Shown piece after piece: positions 12,258-23,837 of a stretch of DNA of 64,000 bases (positions are counted from its first letter, which is position 1; every line of letters begins with the position of its first letter). The notes under the pieces were generated by a model, which ran no database searches, was not told the DNA's origin, and saw nothing but the letters and a program-made list of their open reading frames with translations. Source of the DNA: Isoetes taiwanensis (lineage: Eukaryota > Streptophyta > Lycopodiopsida > Isoetales > Isoetaceae); NCBI GenBank assembly GCA_021234155.1, contig JAJEKV010000340.1, positions 1 through 64,000 of the forward strand, read 5' to 3'. The position numbers and the translations under genes were made by a program.

Positions 12258-13634
12258 GATATAAATAGCCACCCACGAAGGGTGGCTCATCCATCAAATA
12301 CCAACGGCAAAGAATATGCATCTAACTAAGAAAACACCCCAAACCCCAGGTCCTACCCGGTTCGGACTCGCGTGAGGATAGACCGACGCTCCGGCCCCAA
12401 GAGATCGTGACAGGTATAACCTGGCGTTGTTGGCATAGAACATCGGCTAGGGTTGTCCACTCCATCAGCCCCTCACATGCACACTTTGCGGATGGGTCAA
12501 TTCACGCTATGGCTTCGCTATAGCCTTGGGAGGCAGCAGGCTCGTGGAATCACCCGTAGGAAGCCTACTCCGGGGGTTCATGGCCTTTGGTCCCGACGAG
12601 GTCGGGGAAGCGTCCCCTTCCGAATCCGGTGGTTCCATGGGTGAGCTAGAGAACACGTGCGCATCGGCGACCCCCATCCGTGCAGAACTTACTCACCTAA
12701 ATCTACTCAAAGTGCATGGTGCCCCATCTGGTCCACACCACTACACCGAGGGGAGTGTCAGGACCCATACCGGCCCGGCTCGGCGCCTAGCTCTTTGGCG
12801 GCAAGGGCCCCTAGCCTAGCTTTGTAGGAGTCTCGGGAGCCTTTTATGTTCGTGCAAGACCCCACCCCCCTTCACCCTTTGTGTCCCTTATGCGGTGCTA
12901 AGCGGACCATAGCGTCTATGACCCGGTGGGCTCTTGTACCTGAGCCGCAACTAGTAGGGTGTAAAAGGAGCTACTAGGGCATTCTATACTCAAGCTGGAG
13001 GCCTCTACCCCCCTTTAACCCCTGTTTCTTTGGAAACTCTTGAACTAATTCATAGATACATCGACCATTCCATAGCAGCATCATTCATAATTGAAAAGTA
13101 TTCCTAGTTACCAAAGAGGGGTTAATCTCAACCAAAACTAATGGGGAAAAGAATACCAAAGTATTATTCTACAATTTGCAAGTTAAACTACCACTAACCA
13201 ATTGTTTGTTTGGGCGGATTATCAAGGGGGTGCTTCCATAGTCTTTGTCTTTTGGGATGGCAGCGGCGGTGTAGAGGGTGTCTGGCGATTAGGGGGTCGA
13301 ACAACAATCCTTGGGCCCAAAGGCTCCTCTCCTCCATCTCGGCTGCTCCCTAATTCGAATTGGGGCACAAAAGCCCTAATTTGGGTGTCTAAAATGGAAA
13401 CCATGCCTTGCCCAATCGATTTGGGCCAAGTGGCACCCCCTTGTTGGTGCTAATTAACTAATTTAGCTTAATTAGGGTAATTAGGCTATATACTTTATAA
13501 TTATCCACAATGGATTTATTAACATAGCTAAATAAAACCATTGTGGTCGACTCCTTAGACAATTACCCCTTATGTCTTAGTAGCGTGTCGGCGTGCATAG
13601 CATTATGATACCGTATAAATGCTGGAGCGTCACA
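12258..13634 (-). mobile_element. Ty3/Gypsy-type LTR, copy 2, uninterrupted
   Basis: Uninterrupted counterpart of copy 1 (3466-4665 plus 8159-8299). On the minus strand it begins TGTGACGCTCC at 13634. No polypurine tract lies outside it, so this is likely the outer edge of a 5' LTR. The TATA-like box at 12265 and the shared downstream landmarks support an LTR. Numerous small indels separate the copies, so the insertion is old. The inner boundary may lie lower than 12258. Confidence 0.6.
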
Positions 13635-14020
13635 TTAGAACATTATCTCGCGAGGAGAACACATTGCGGGTAAATTATTTGTTTCTTTCTTGTTTTTCTT
13701 ATTTCTAACCATTATTTCATGTACTTGAGACCGGTTATTAGGGACACTTGTGTTGGTAGGCTATTATATGCTAAACTAGTTTTAGCTTGAGGACTTGGAG
13801 TTTAATTCTTGCACTTGGAGTTTAACTATTTAGCAGGTGTTCCAGACAGTTTCTTGGCTTCAACTTTCGGTTAGGTAAGCTGCATGTTAATTTTTTTTAT
13901 TATAATTCTGGATTAAAAGATTGATTAACCTATTTAATCTGTTGTTGCAGAGTTGTAGCTCAATGCAATGGACGAAGCTAGATGCTTTTTTTTCTTTCTT
14001 GTTTCATGGGAGTGCTGTAG
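13635..14020. other. Non-coding flank with intron-like sequence
   Basis: AT-rich sequence between the LTR edge and the gene fragment at 14021. It contains pyrimidine stretches ending in AG that could be intron 3' ends of the following exon, but no domain. Confidence 0.3.
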
Positions 14021-14275
14021 ATGGTTTCTTACTACTGTATACGTCATGTCAGTCCGTCTTTTGCATTTGTAAGTGAGTATTTGTTGGACAATAATCCTTT
14101 GGAAGATGAGATCATTGCTGCTCAGAAATTAATTGAGTCAACAAGTCTGTCAGATGTCGAATCCTTGTTGAAGGATGTTGAGAATGAGGCTTGGTTTAAC
14201 CAGCACTTTGTGGAGTCAAGTGATGATGGAAAGGCAGGGAAGTCCAAGGAGTTTGCAGACCTGGACGAGCAGTGA
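14021..14275 (+). pseudogene. 3' exon fragment of an unidentified gene
   Basis: The frame downstream of about 14075 has good coding character (LEDEIIAAQKLIESTSLSDV, then a run rich in E, D and S) and ends at a TGA at 14273. An acceptor-like TTTGTAAG lies near 14073. It looks like a single last exon: acidic, helical, about 65 residues. No upstream exons were recognised, and repeats surround it on both sides, so a gene fragment moved by a transposon is likely. I cannot name the family. Confidence 0.35.
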
Positions 14276-14454
14276 CTACAAAAGAATGAGCATTTTTTGT
14301 CAGGAAAAGCGTCAGATGGTCTTCACAAAATAGGCAACTGTCCAGACCCTACTAGGCCCGGCGATTTATCGACGCGATATTATCGGCGCTTGCTTGTCGT
14401 AAAAAGGGTCGAAAACTCATCGGTTTTTCGGCGATAAGTGTAAGAAAAAGCGTC

Positions 14455-15077
14455 GGAATAGTATAGAATAGAATAGAATACAATTATAGTCCTTAGTGTC
14501 GGCAGATCACATGACTTGTGTAGCGTGTGCGAGCTCCCATTGCATATCGCTACAAGCGAAACACACCGGTATAATGTAGTCTATTTGTAGGCTTATCTCA
14601 ATTCTATATGGTATCCGTGCCCCGCTTATAATTGGCTTCATGGCCATGCGAGAGCACTTTGTTATCAACTTTGACTTTGGGCTGTACATTGAGTGGGCTC
14701 CAATAGCCCACTTTGATATCGGACCCATATTATGAACCCTTTGTCTTGGTGCTCTTTTAGGTGTATGTCAGTCATTTCTCATGACTTTGGGTTGTACACA
14801 TTGGTGGGCTCCAATGTCCCACTTTGATATCAAGTCATATTATGAACCCTTTGTCTTGGTGCTCTTTTCGGTGTATGTCCGTCATTTCGCCGATTGCATC
14901 TGCCAAATCTGCTAATGTACTATCCTGTGACATGAGGATGTCTACCTGTTGTCCCCACCCTATCTTCTGGAATTTGGTTCTCATATCTGTGTATGTTGTG
15001 CATCGGTTGAGCATATGATTTTCATCTTCAACTTCACCCGTGTCGCATATTTGACATGTGCAGTCTTCCCTCCTCAA
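14455..15077 (-). mobile_element. LINE fragment: RT C-terminus, 3' UTR and (TATTC)n tail
   Basis: The minus-strand frame 15077-14835 reads a CCHC-type knuckle, CQICDTGEVEDENHMLNRC, followed by TTYTDMRTKF. This is the arrangement found at the C-terminal end of plant LINE reverse transcriptases. Downstream on the same strand is a 3' UTR with an internal duplication (GGGCTCCAATGTCCCAC-type unit at about 14694-14780 and 14812-14890). It ends in a TATTCTATTCTATTC tail at 14482-14455. The 5' part with the polymerase core is missing, as is usual for truncated LINE copies. Confidence 0.6.
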
Positions 15078-15899
15078 CTTTTCATCTCCCTGATAGTGTC
15101 AACAAAAGCGTCAGAATTAACGTCAGAAAAAGCGGCAGATCAATCTTCGGTATTTGTATCAGCTTTTTCGCAACTGGAATTGTCAAAATCTTCGTCAGTG
15201 TTATCGTTAAGAACCCGTCAAATAACACATCACCTATTTCATCAATCTTTTTAAATCAGATGCTTTGGTCAAAAAGTTCGTCCTTTGTAATTATTATTGT
15301 TGCTCCTTTTTTGTTGCTATTGAGATGGGTGCTTAAGCTATTAAAGAAACTTGACATTTATAAAGCTACAGTGACACATTCATTGCTATGGACCAAGTCC
15401 TAATTCAATGGACCAAATCTTGATAGAAAGAATGGACATTTGTTGATATGATAAAATCATTGAAATAATGTACAGGATGCAGCTTCGATGCTTTGATATA
15501 TATTGTATAAATATCTACGCCATTATCTCTGATAAACTGGACTTGGATTGCCAAAAAATCTCTGGCTTACTCCCTTTTTTTTTAGAAATTGATGGAGATC
15601 TGTGAAGATCTGCATGTGGCAATGGTTAAGGTGAACAAGACCATTGCGACTACTACCTTTCTTCATCAACTCTGACCTATAAGATAGAAAGAATTTAAAA
15701 AACCCATTACTTTGATTTAAACCCCACTAAGCCATTTCATGTATTTACCTTAATTCTCATATTTGAGAAAGACATCACCTTCTCTCCCAGAGCGAGCAAG
15801 ACCGGCTGCCTATTTCAAATCGATTATAAGAACACGATTAAAGCCTCTTTTGCTACCAGTCAACATAAAAAATGTTATGGTATTAGAACAAAATACTAG
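15078..15899. other. Non-coding, no recognised gene
   Basis: Short frames only. Small scattered copies of AAAAAGCGTCAGAA/AAAAGCGGCAGAT occur at 15104-15140 and recur as AAAAGCGTCAGAT near 14303. Nothing else is supported. Confidence 0.35.
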
Positions 15900-16060
15900 C
15901 TCGGGGAACGTGATTCACAACCAACAAGTGACTTAAATGAAACCATTGGCTCATTAAAATGTGTGTGGCTATATCAATCCATCCAAACTTGTCATCACAA
16001 GGATTCAAACCCTAGTCTCTAGCTTGAAAGACCAACCACCTAATCAAAGGACCAATCTTA
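15900..16060 (-). mobile_element. tRNA-derived SINE, probable
   Basis: On the minus strand an A-box-like TGATTAGGTGGTTGG (16046-16032) is followed about 20 bases on by a B-box GGTTTGAATCC (16011-16001). The spacing is tRNA-like. A non-tRNA body containing GCCACACACATTTTAATGAG follows. This is the layout of plant Au-like SINEs. No complete tRNA fold is claimed and the tail was not located. Confidence 0.4.
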
Positions 16061-16351
16061 GATCTAATAAGAAAAAACTAAGTGCCTTTCCAAAAAGGCA
16101 AAGATGGAAGAGGAACAAGAAACTATAAAAGAACATACATAGGGGACAAGACATGAAGAATCACAGCCATAGCCCTACCTCTCTTCCTCTACTAATTTTC
16201 CCTTCTACTTCCAACTCCATAGCCAAGCTTGTTGACCTGAGCGGGATAAAGATTACCTGCTCCAAGATAAAGACTTCTTGGTGAATCCGGTTGGGTGGAT
16301 CGGGCTTCTCCTTAGGTGATTTATCCAAGATCTATAAGAGGTCAGATCAAT

Positions 16352-16366
16352 TGGTATCGAGCAAGG
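16352..16366 (+). other. LTR-retrotransposon primer binding site (Met-tRNA type)
   Basis: TGGTATCGAGCAAGG closely resembles the 3' end complement of initiator Met tRNA used by plant LTR elements. It follows a CA dinucleotide by two bases, as expected after a 5' LTR. A gag-like ATG (MAESLQYLGKWL) follows at 16396 but stops soon after. The LTR itself was not delimited. Confidence 0.45.
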
Positions 16367-16576
16367 TTTGATCTTGAGTAATAAATTCGCGGTTATGGCT
16401 GAATCGCTTCAATATCTCGGAAAGTGGCTATATGCAAGCTACACATAGCTCGGCGGCTTTTGTGGTGGCTTCGGATCGTTCTTCCTCCGCCGCCTAGCCA
16501 TGCTGATTACGAGACTGATTAGAGCATTTAGCAATTGCATATCAATTCTTGCCCGATCCTGCGAAACCAAATACCA

Positions 16577-17128
16577 CATGAATGACTCGTGTCACCTCCT
16601 CTGCAGAGGTCCTCCACTGAAATTCCTCCTTCACCTCAGGTTCAAGATTACGATGTCTCCGATTAAAGTTGAAAATACTACCAAGAAAGATAAATTGTGT
16701 AAATGGCTCGAGAAAGTGGATATGCCTTACTTTAAAGAGTTCCGAATGGATTTTTATTGCCCATTGAGACCAATAGGTCTATGGGACAAACAATAGTGCA
16801 ATCATAGTCACATAATCATACCTTCTTTTTAATTGAAAACTTAAAGACCGCCATGAATGACTCTGTGTCACCTCATCTGCCGAGCGGTCCTCCACCTGAA
16901 ATTCCTCCTTCACCTCCGGTTCAAGATTCTGATGTCTTCGTTAAAGTTGAATATACTACCAAGAAAGATAGATTGTGTAAATGGCTCGAGAAAGTGGATA
17001 TGTCTTACTTTAAAGAGTTCCGGAATGGATTTTTATTGCCCATTGAGACCAATAGGTCTATGGGACAAACAATAGTGCAATCATAGTCACATAATCATAC
17101 CTTCTTTTTAATTGAAAACTTAAAGATT
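16577..17128 (+). repeat. 275-bp direct tandem duplication with coding remnant
   Basis: Unit 1 is 16577-16851 and unit 2 is 16852-17128. Both contain CATGAATGACTC, CTACCAAGAAAGATA, AAATGGCTCGAGAAAGTGGA and the terminus GAGACCAATAGG-TCTATGGGA. Unit 2 gives a 77-residue frame from 16853 starting MNDSVSPHLPSGPPPEIPP and including KKDRLCKWLEKVDM. It resembles a gag-like N-terminus. Unit 1 has the same protein broken by indels. The end of each unit resembles the reverse complement of the LINE/SINE 3' terminus at 8070-8110. Confidence 0.55.
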
Positions 17129-18759
17129 GCATTGACTATTTCAATGTACCACAGATCTATATGGTGGAAAGCCCAAGAAACAATTTATGAAAATATCTTG
17201 TGGAAGAATTTAAACTCTTTGGAGCCAATTTTATGTGGGTTAATCAAAATCCAATTTTCAGCTACTTATGTGACTTCAATTAGTCGTACAACTTGTCTTT
17301 GCATAATAAATTTATGAAGTCACTCGTATCCAAGATCTATATATCCGTTAGCCCTTGCATGCATATCCGTTAGATCTTGTGTACATCCATTAGACCATCA
17401 TATCACTCATAGATGCCTCGCATGTTGATAAATGAGCCATGAGCCATGAACATCTCATGTATTTGATATTAGCAAGATTCAAGTTATGAAAAGGAGTATG
17501 AAGAACTAAAGCTTTGGTATGAAAGAAATTTTCTAGAAGGAAATTGATTTATGTCATTAAATCTCTTCACTCTTTTGTAGTAGCAAGAAGGTTCAGCCTT
17601 TGCAAATGATAATTATAGATGTCATGTTTGGTCAAGGAATTATGCAGATAAATCCAGAATTAGTGGTTTATATTAAAGTGGTAGTAATAAAAGGAGTAGC
17701 TAAAGTAGTCTAGATCTTACGTATTGAAGCTTGAGCACAGAAGCACCTAAGTTATTTTTCGAAGCCCTGTTACGCTTGAAGAGACATTCGCATACGAAGT
17801 TTGAGTGGAATTTTGGTATTGACGCCAAAGTACCTTGAAGTTCCATTTGGACTTGGTATATGCAGATATTGCCAAGCATGCGCTTCATCAGGTACCAATA
17901 TGCCTGATTTGTATTATATTTGGTTAGTGTCAGCTTGCAATTCTTGTTTTCGATGTGGAGAGAGACTTTTATGCCTAGTATATAGGAGCATTCAATAAGA
18001 TTTAAGTGGATGAAAGTGTTGAGTTTATTCCTATAGTAGTTCTATTTCAGTGATGCATCATTATATTTTCTTTTCTATTGAAGAAAATAGAAAAAAAAAG
18101 GAAAGAAACTGATATTCAAAGAAACGCCATTGCTCTTTGGCTAAAATGTAGCTCGTAGCATTAAGAGGTAACGTACCTTCAAAATCTTTTGTTGGCAATG
18201 CTTCTTCGAGCAAGTTGATGATGAGAAGGCCATGCAACATAGTTAAGCAAAATTGAAACGCTACGAATATGCATGGGCTCTTGGGCATGTAAAGAGGCCA
18301 GCAAACCAAGAATGTTGTTACACACATTGAAGGTAGTCCATTGTTGTACATGGTACATGATGGGGAGAGTGGGGTTATGAGATCGGTGGAAGAAGACTCT
18401 TTGGCAAGGGAAGAAGGTGAACGGGAGGAAGGCCCATCTATTTTGGCTAATTTGTCAAAAGTAGAATTTTTTTTAGCAACTTCGTATTTGAAAATAACTG
18501 GTAGCAATGCAATTAGATGCAATGGGAAAGTTGTCTACATATCCGTTAGCCCTCACAATTGTAAGGGTGAAATCACACTATCGGTGACCAAAATCAATTA
18601 CGTGGCACAATTAGGCATGCGTTTGGCACTGAAAATTTTGTGCCGCTCCATCCATATCACATTATCAGCGTCCAAACCAAAGAAATTTGTGCCACGCAAG
18701 CAAGAACAGAGACCTAAACAATCGGCCATCTTGCTTCTATCATCCAGCCGAAACCTATC
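17129..18759. other. Intergenic; overlapping frames on both strands, none convincing
   Basis: The longest frames (18061-18522 minus, 153 residues, and 18341-18838 plus, 165 residues) overlap antiparallel and show no domain or splice signal. A short plus-strand stretch at about 18255-18330 (KLKRYEYAWALGHVKRPANQ) looks like coding sequence from a decayed gene or transposon, but it is flanked by stops. Confidence 0.35.
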
Positions 18760-19140
18760 GATTTATGAGAAATCTGCCACCGATTTGAGAGATCTGCCAC
18801 CAGTTTTAACCAATAAATCACTGCAGGGCCGGATTTGAACCGGATTAAACCTCTCCTGCATTTTTCTTTCTCAAAAATCCAGTGATTTAAACCGGATTAA
18901 AGCTCTTGTAGGTTTTTCTTTGACAAAAATCCAGCGATTTAAGAAATCTGCCACCGATTTGAGAGATTTGACACCAAATTTCAGCCGGATTGAAGCTCTC
19001 CTGGGTTTTTCTTTCTCAAAAATCCAGTGATTTGAATCGGATTAAGCCCTTCTAGGTTTTTCTTTGACAAAAATCCAGCGATTTGAGAGATCTGATATCG
19101 AATTCGAGAGATCTGGCAGCAAATTTGAGCCGGATTGAAG
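18760..19140 (+). repeat. Diverged tandem repeat (about 180-bp period, about two copies)
   Basis: Recurring elements in order: GAAATCTGCCACCGATTTGA, AGCCGGATT, CTCTCCTG, TTTTTCTTTCTCAAAAATCC, AGTGATTT, GGATTAA, TTTTTCTTTGACAAAAATCC, AGCGATTT. Each 180-bp period itself contains two related half-units of about 80 bp. No coding role is apparent. Confidence 0.6.
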
Positions 19141-19644
19141 CTCTTAAGTTTCTTTGGCCGGGCGCAGAAGGTGCCGCTTTTGCCGGGCGCAGAAGGTGCT
19201 TTGGGAGTTTTCGCCGCTGCTGAAGGTGACGTGTTCGCCCCGCTTAAAGTATGGACATGCATTACCGCGTCAAAAATCGAAGCGTGCCAAAACGCCGATC
19301 GGCGTTGGGCACCTTAGATGTGATAGGTGCAAAGATGCCCAAAGTCCACATGTCACAAACTTGTTGGTCATTTATTTTTATTTTTTTCGGTTTAGGGTCG
19401 TAGTGTGATTTCAAATTTAAGATGGAGCACATGCAATTTATGTACTACGTAATGCACGCACGGAAAAGATTAGGTGTCTAATTTTTGAGGCTTACTTACC
19501 AGCATCGAGGCAAGACACGAGCGGCAGAGTGAGCGAGTCATGCCGCAAGAAAATTATACTTGGAATCTTCTAGGCGTGCATTACGGGACGTAATACATTG
19601 AATGGTGCAAATTACCACTTAAACTTTGACACCTGGTAACTTCC

Positions 19645-19763
19645 GTTGCCCTCTTTTTTGGTCTGTTCCGGCAGATTTCTTGTGGGCTATGGAGATCCCC
19701 CTTTCTTTGCCCTCTTTTTTGCTCTGTTCCGGCAGATTTCTCGTGGGCTATGGAGATCCCACT
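19645..19763 (+). repeat. 60-bp tandem duplication
   Basis: The segment containing GCCCTCTTTTTTGGTCTGTT and CCGGCAGATTTC, ending GGGCTATGGAGATCCC, is immediately repeated with two substitutions. Non-coding. Confidence 0.7.
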
Positions 19764-20699
19764 GTAAGACAACTAGCATAGCAGATCAAAAGCATTTCTT
19801 GTGCTTTTTGTTGTCATTGAGGAGCAGGGTTGTCAAAACCGGTTAGGTCTGTTGTTCCTTTGCTGGGATTTTTTCCTTCTTAGCTACTTGCATTTCATTT
19901 CAATCCCAGAATCCATCTTTTCGGACTTCCTTTTGATGCAACAACAAGCAGACAACATGAAGGGTTCTAGAAGCAGCCGATTCATCGTCTATAGTTCGGA
20001 GCAGACATGCCACAAAGCATCATGCAAATGCCTTAAAGAAAAAAAAAGCTTTTTTGGCTCAACAAAACTTGGGACTTCCCATCCTTTGAATGATGCCACT
20101 TCTTCATTTCGGCATAGGACGAACTAGAGACTTCTACATAACCTCCAGTGGCCAAATCCCGCAGGCCTCGTAGTACCTCATTTATGAGAAGATGGAGAGA
20201 GTTCTCCTTAAAATAATGTATTTTTTTTGCTTTAATCTTTCGGGGCATGCTTCAAGCTAGCAGGAATGTACTGATGGAAAGGGTTTACATCTCCTATAGT
20301 ATTATGGATGGGAGAAGAGAGTGAACTTTTAAGAGTGCACTTCTAGTCAAGTTATCCATCTTGAAAAATCTATGCTTCCGGGAATATATTTCGAGAGTAT
20401 GCTTCATAGTCCGGATGCATGTTTCTAGTAGGGGCTCCACTAATGTAGCGGACTTCCCATAGTACTTGATATGGTTGGAAGAGGACCAAGTCCCTTAGTA
20501 ATGGATGAGACGAGAGAAGAGGCTTATATCCTCTTGTAAATGATAGGGAAGAGGTTGAAGGTGCTTCAATCGAGTATACGCAGACATTATTGTATGGTGC
20601 TTTCTTAGCCAATTTGCTTTTTATGAAACCGATGCTTCCTATCTGGTGACCATGTGCTACTTCTTCCTATAAGGCCATTTGGGCCACTATGTAATAAGG

Positions 20700-20762
20700 T
20701 CTTGGACCACTTTTTATTAATAGAAAATCATACCTTCGTACCCTCAAAAAAAAAAAAAAAAA
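20700..20762 (+). other. Poly-A tract after polyadenylation-like sequence
   Basis: A run of about 17 A follows TTATTAATAGAAAATCATAC. This suggests the 3' end of a retroposed transcript or SINE/LINE on the plus strand. No body was recognised upstream. Confidence 0.3.
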
Positions 20763-21078
20763 TCCATGCAGTGGCAATTTTGGCAGAGATAGATAGAAAA
20801 AAACATGCATCCATTGCAGATTTACCTCTCGCTTGCTTTAAATCAAGGCTTATATCTGATCTCTGCAAATCGGCTTATTCTGATATAGATTGCTACCTAT
20901 GGCGATGATGCCGTAAGAAGAGGAACGGGCTTGCCGGAATAGCCTTGGCTCAAAGAAGAGGCAAGAAAGGGCCCCGTATGGGTTGCCACACCTCAAAAAT
21001 CTTTGAACGATTTTTCGCCAAATAAGATGAAGGGAATATAGGCGTAATTTGCACCATTCGTGTATTACGTGCATGTAA

Positions 21079-21921
21079 ATATCTGCCTCACGTCCATATA
21101 AAATTCATTTTTGTTCTCAAATTACTTGTCACACGTTTGGTCCCATAGAACTAGTCGCTTAGAACTACCACTTGTCGCATGTAAGATTAACTTCTCGCTA
21201 GACTAGCTAAAGTGACAATGTACAAACACGAAATGGGCATTTATTTGGAAATAAGGTATAAGGAAAATACCAATGGGCAATTAGTTGGAAATGAGGTTAG
21301 ATATGTATTTTCCATTAAACATTTACACCTCTCCAAACTGCCCAGATCCAAAGGTACCTTCTATTATAAGTTGCTACAAACCACAAAAACACCAATAGAA
21401 ATTGTGAACACAATAATAAGGATTATTGCCTCTGAATTTTGGGATTACTCCATACAATAGATAGCATAGCTGGACCAGCATGTGAACTTCAAAGCAATAA
21501 CGCAGTTTAATTAAAGAGTGCATATAAAATTGCGAGCAAAAAATGTTATGACATTAATTTAAAGCATACTTTGGCCCACCACAATCGATCCATAACGAAG
21601 ATTACATATTTCTTTCACAATTTAACATCAAATTTCCTTTATTAAATGATGTTCTTTGACACTCTTCAACTAATAATGCAGGCAGATGCTTTGCATTCTA
21701 TATTCATGTGATTAACAACACACGTCTTTCCACCAAAAACAAACTTGTGTTTCAACATGTTACATAAAAATGATTATAGCTACATAAAAATGGTTGAATA
21801 TAGCTACACAAATCTACACTTACGCATGGGACTCTAACAAAATTTCAGTCTCCATCAGTTTGGCTGTAGATTAATCTTCACTCTCTTCCTTGTAGATGGC
21901 ACTAAAACAGATTAATAATCA
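21079..21921. other. Intergenic, 3' side of the Rab gene
   Basis: AT-rich; no recognised gene. The 3' UTR of the minus-strand Rab gene presumably lies in the right part. A possible extra small exon near 21893-21860 on the minus strand, after an acceptor TTTTAG, would add a basic tail but no cysteines. Confidence 0.35.
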
Positions 21922-22709
21922 TTACTCGGAATATTTACCCCATGGAACAACATCTAGTCTTTGGCGCAAGTGATTTGGCATCTCCATTTTCGAATCCTGT
22001 AAGCTTCTGGCTTCCACGGCTAAATTTCTCTTCCTTTTAGAATCAGACGATATAATCTTTCTGCTTGCTACAGTATAGATCTCTCTTACAACAGATTGAA
22101 AAGCCTCTGCAACATTTGTGGCTTCCAAAGCAGATGTCTCGACAAAAAACATCCCTTGTGACTGGGCCAGATCTGTAGCTTCTTCCGTCGATACCTCTCT
22201 CAGTTGTTCTAGGTCGCTCTTATTTCCAACTAACATAGTCACTAAGCTTGCATCCGAGTACACTACACAAAAGAAAGCACTTAGGTCTAAGCCGCGTATG
22301 TGAATAAGCCAACAGATTTGCTAAATCTACCTACAATGCAGATAGGAAACAAGAAGCATACAATATGTTATAAGAAAGCGGACTCACTACGAAGCTCTTC
22401 AAGCCAGCGTTCCACATTGTCAAAGGTCTGTCTGCGAGTAATATCATAGACCACCATAGCTCCCATGGCCCCCCTGTAATAAGCGGAAGTAACAGCCCTG
22501 AATCGCTCCTGGCCAGCAGTATCCCATATCTGAGCTTTTACTTCTTTTCCATCAATCTCCATGCTCTGTGTCTGGAATTCTACCCCGATTGTTGCCTTTG
22601 AATTCAAATGAAACTCATTTCTCGAGTACCTGGACAGCAGATTCGACTTTCCCACTGCCGAGTCGCCTATAAGCACCACTTTGAAGAGATAATCATCGCC
22701 CTGATCCAT
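21922..22709 (-). CDS. Rab11/RabA-type small GTPase, two exons
   Basis: Exon 1 is 22709-22388 and exon 2 is 22262-21922, joined across GTGAGT...TGTAG with matching phase, giving about 220 residues. The G1 motif [10 protein letters not shown] is at residues 16-25. The switch I/RabF1 sequence IGVEF, G3 [10 protein letters not shown]4 GNKSD and G5 ETSAL are all intact. Spacing and sequence are those of plant RabA (Rab11), which directs trans-Golgi/endosome to plasma membrane and cell-plate traffic. The ATG is in the usual position, with only a few residues (MDQGDDY) before the beta-1 strand. Oddity: the predicted C-terminus (…[12 protein letters not shown]) lacks the paired cysteines needed for geranylgeranylation. 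A GTAAAT donor-like site overlaps the last codons, so a further exon may exist. The G domain is certain; the C-terminus is not. Confidence 0.85.
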
Positions 22710-23837
22710 TGCAGGCCCTTTCCTACAATAGGTAGAAGAAGCAGGGCCAGAGTAAAGTCCGATTCAAGAAATCCATATTGTATTGAATTTTCACGTCCGA
22801 TACCGCGATTTCAGACGTGTTAATGCCAGGTAGCTTTTCTTATACATAGCTTAAATCTGGCTTTATTTTATTTTTTTCCCCACCGTTGTAGGCTATGTTG
22901 GGAACTTGAAGGCTTATTGGTCGACAGTGGCAACGTTATTTTTATACAAATTATAAGAATTTCAGATGGAGGAAACCGCAACAGAAACCCCCGAGCCAAT
23001 GTGGTTACGCCATGTAAACGTCCGCAAGGCAGAATTTTTTGCTACGTGGCAAAAATATTTGGTTCTTTTTTGCTGCATCGCCGGACTTGCATTAGATTTC
23101 TTGGCACCAATGAGAGAACTAATGGGTGCCAAATCAGACCTGCCCAGACAAATCAACAAATCGTTGGATTTATGCCCTGCCCAGAAGGTCTTGTTGATTG
23201 GCAGTTGTGTTGCCCCTTTTTTTTCCTTATGAGCATCGTTGCCTGAGCAAATCATATCGTCGTAGCCCTGCAGACCAAGAAAGGGAAAATGTTGCTCAGA
23301 TCCGACCATGTTTTGGCTTTGGCTGCGCGTTGTTTCTGTGGCTACTCGTTGGAACAGAACCAGTATGGCAGAGCTATGGAAAATATAAAGTACAGAGGTT
23401 TAAACACAAGCCGACCTCCATAGTCAGTGAATGGAAATCAGAAAACCTTCTGGAGGTTTCTTGGCAGAGCTCTGGTGGCGCCGCCTGAGCTACCTCCACA
23501 TTTACCCCTTTCCTTTACTGATGTTGGTGGCCAAGTGGATAGTCCCTTGTGCCGAAGGCTAAGACTGTGCCAAAGTGAAAGGCCTTGTACCTTCGCTTGT
23601 ATCTTTGTATTGTCAAGTGAACTTCTAGAGTTTTGGTCTAGGTTAGTTGGTGCTTTGTTTTCTGAGTCTTTCAAATTATTTTGTGAGTCCAAAATGGCTG
23701 GTAGGCATGAGCGATGTTGGAAATTGCTATTTAAGAGCCATTTGCACATTATCAACTGCATTTGTAGTGTATTTGCATTTGTAGTGTGTTTAGAATTAAG
23801 GGGAGTGCCTGTAGTGGCAATAATAATAATAATAACT
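22710..23837. other. Intergenic, promoter side of the Rab gene
   Basis: The 5' leader and promoter of the minus-strand Rab gene should lie at 22710-23000, but no element is distinct enough to name. Frames of 96-152 residues further right overlap on both strands and show no domain. Confidence 0.35.

Larger units (their letters stand above)
19575..21078. mobile_element. Possible DNA element bounded by about 30-bp inverted repeats
   Basis: ACGTAATACATTGAATGG followed by TGCAAATTAC at about 19588-19616 is matched in reverse complement at about 21044-21070, with one base indel. About 1.45 kb separates the arms. Inside are a 60-bp tandem duplication, short frames and a poly-A run (20746-20762), but no transposase. 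It could be a non-autonomous element or two independently inserted repeats. A target-site duplication was not established. Confidence 0.35.

Noticed and set aside
14349-14366. Additional Helitron terminus at CTAGGCCCGGCG
   Set aside because: CTAG and a GC stretch are present but no hairpin with the correct 7-12 base spacing is formed.
16001-16046. Genuine tRNA gene
   Set aside because: A- and B-box-like sequences are present, but no acceptor stem or cloverleaf could be drawn; a SINE head fits better.
18061-18838. Two antiparallel frames of 153 and 165 residues
   Set aside because: They overlap each other, lack recognisable motifs, and the plus frame runs into the 18.76-19.14 kb tandem repeat.
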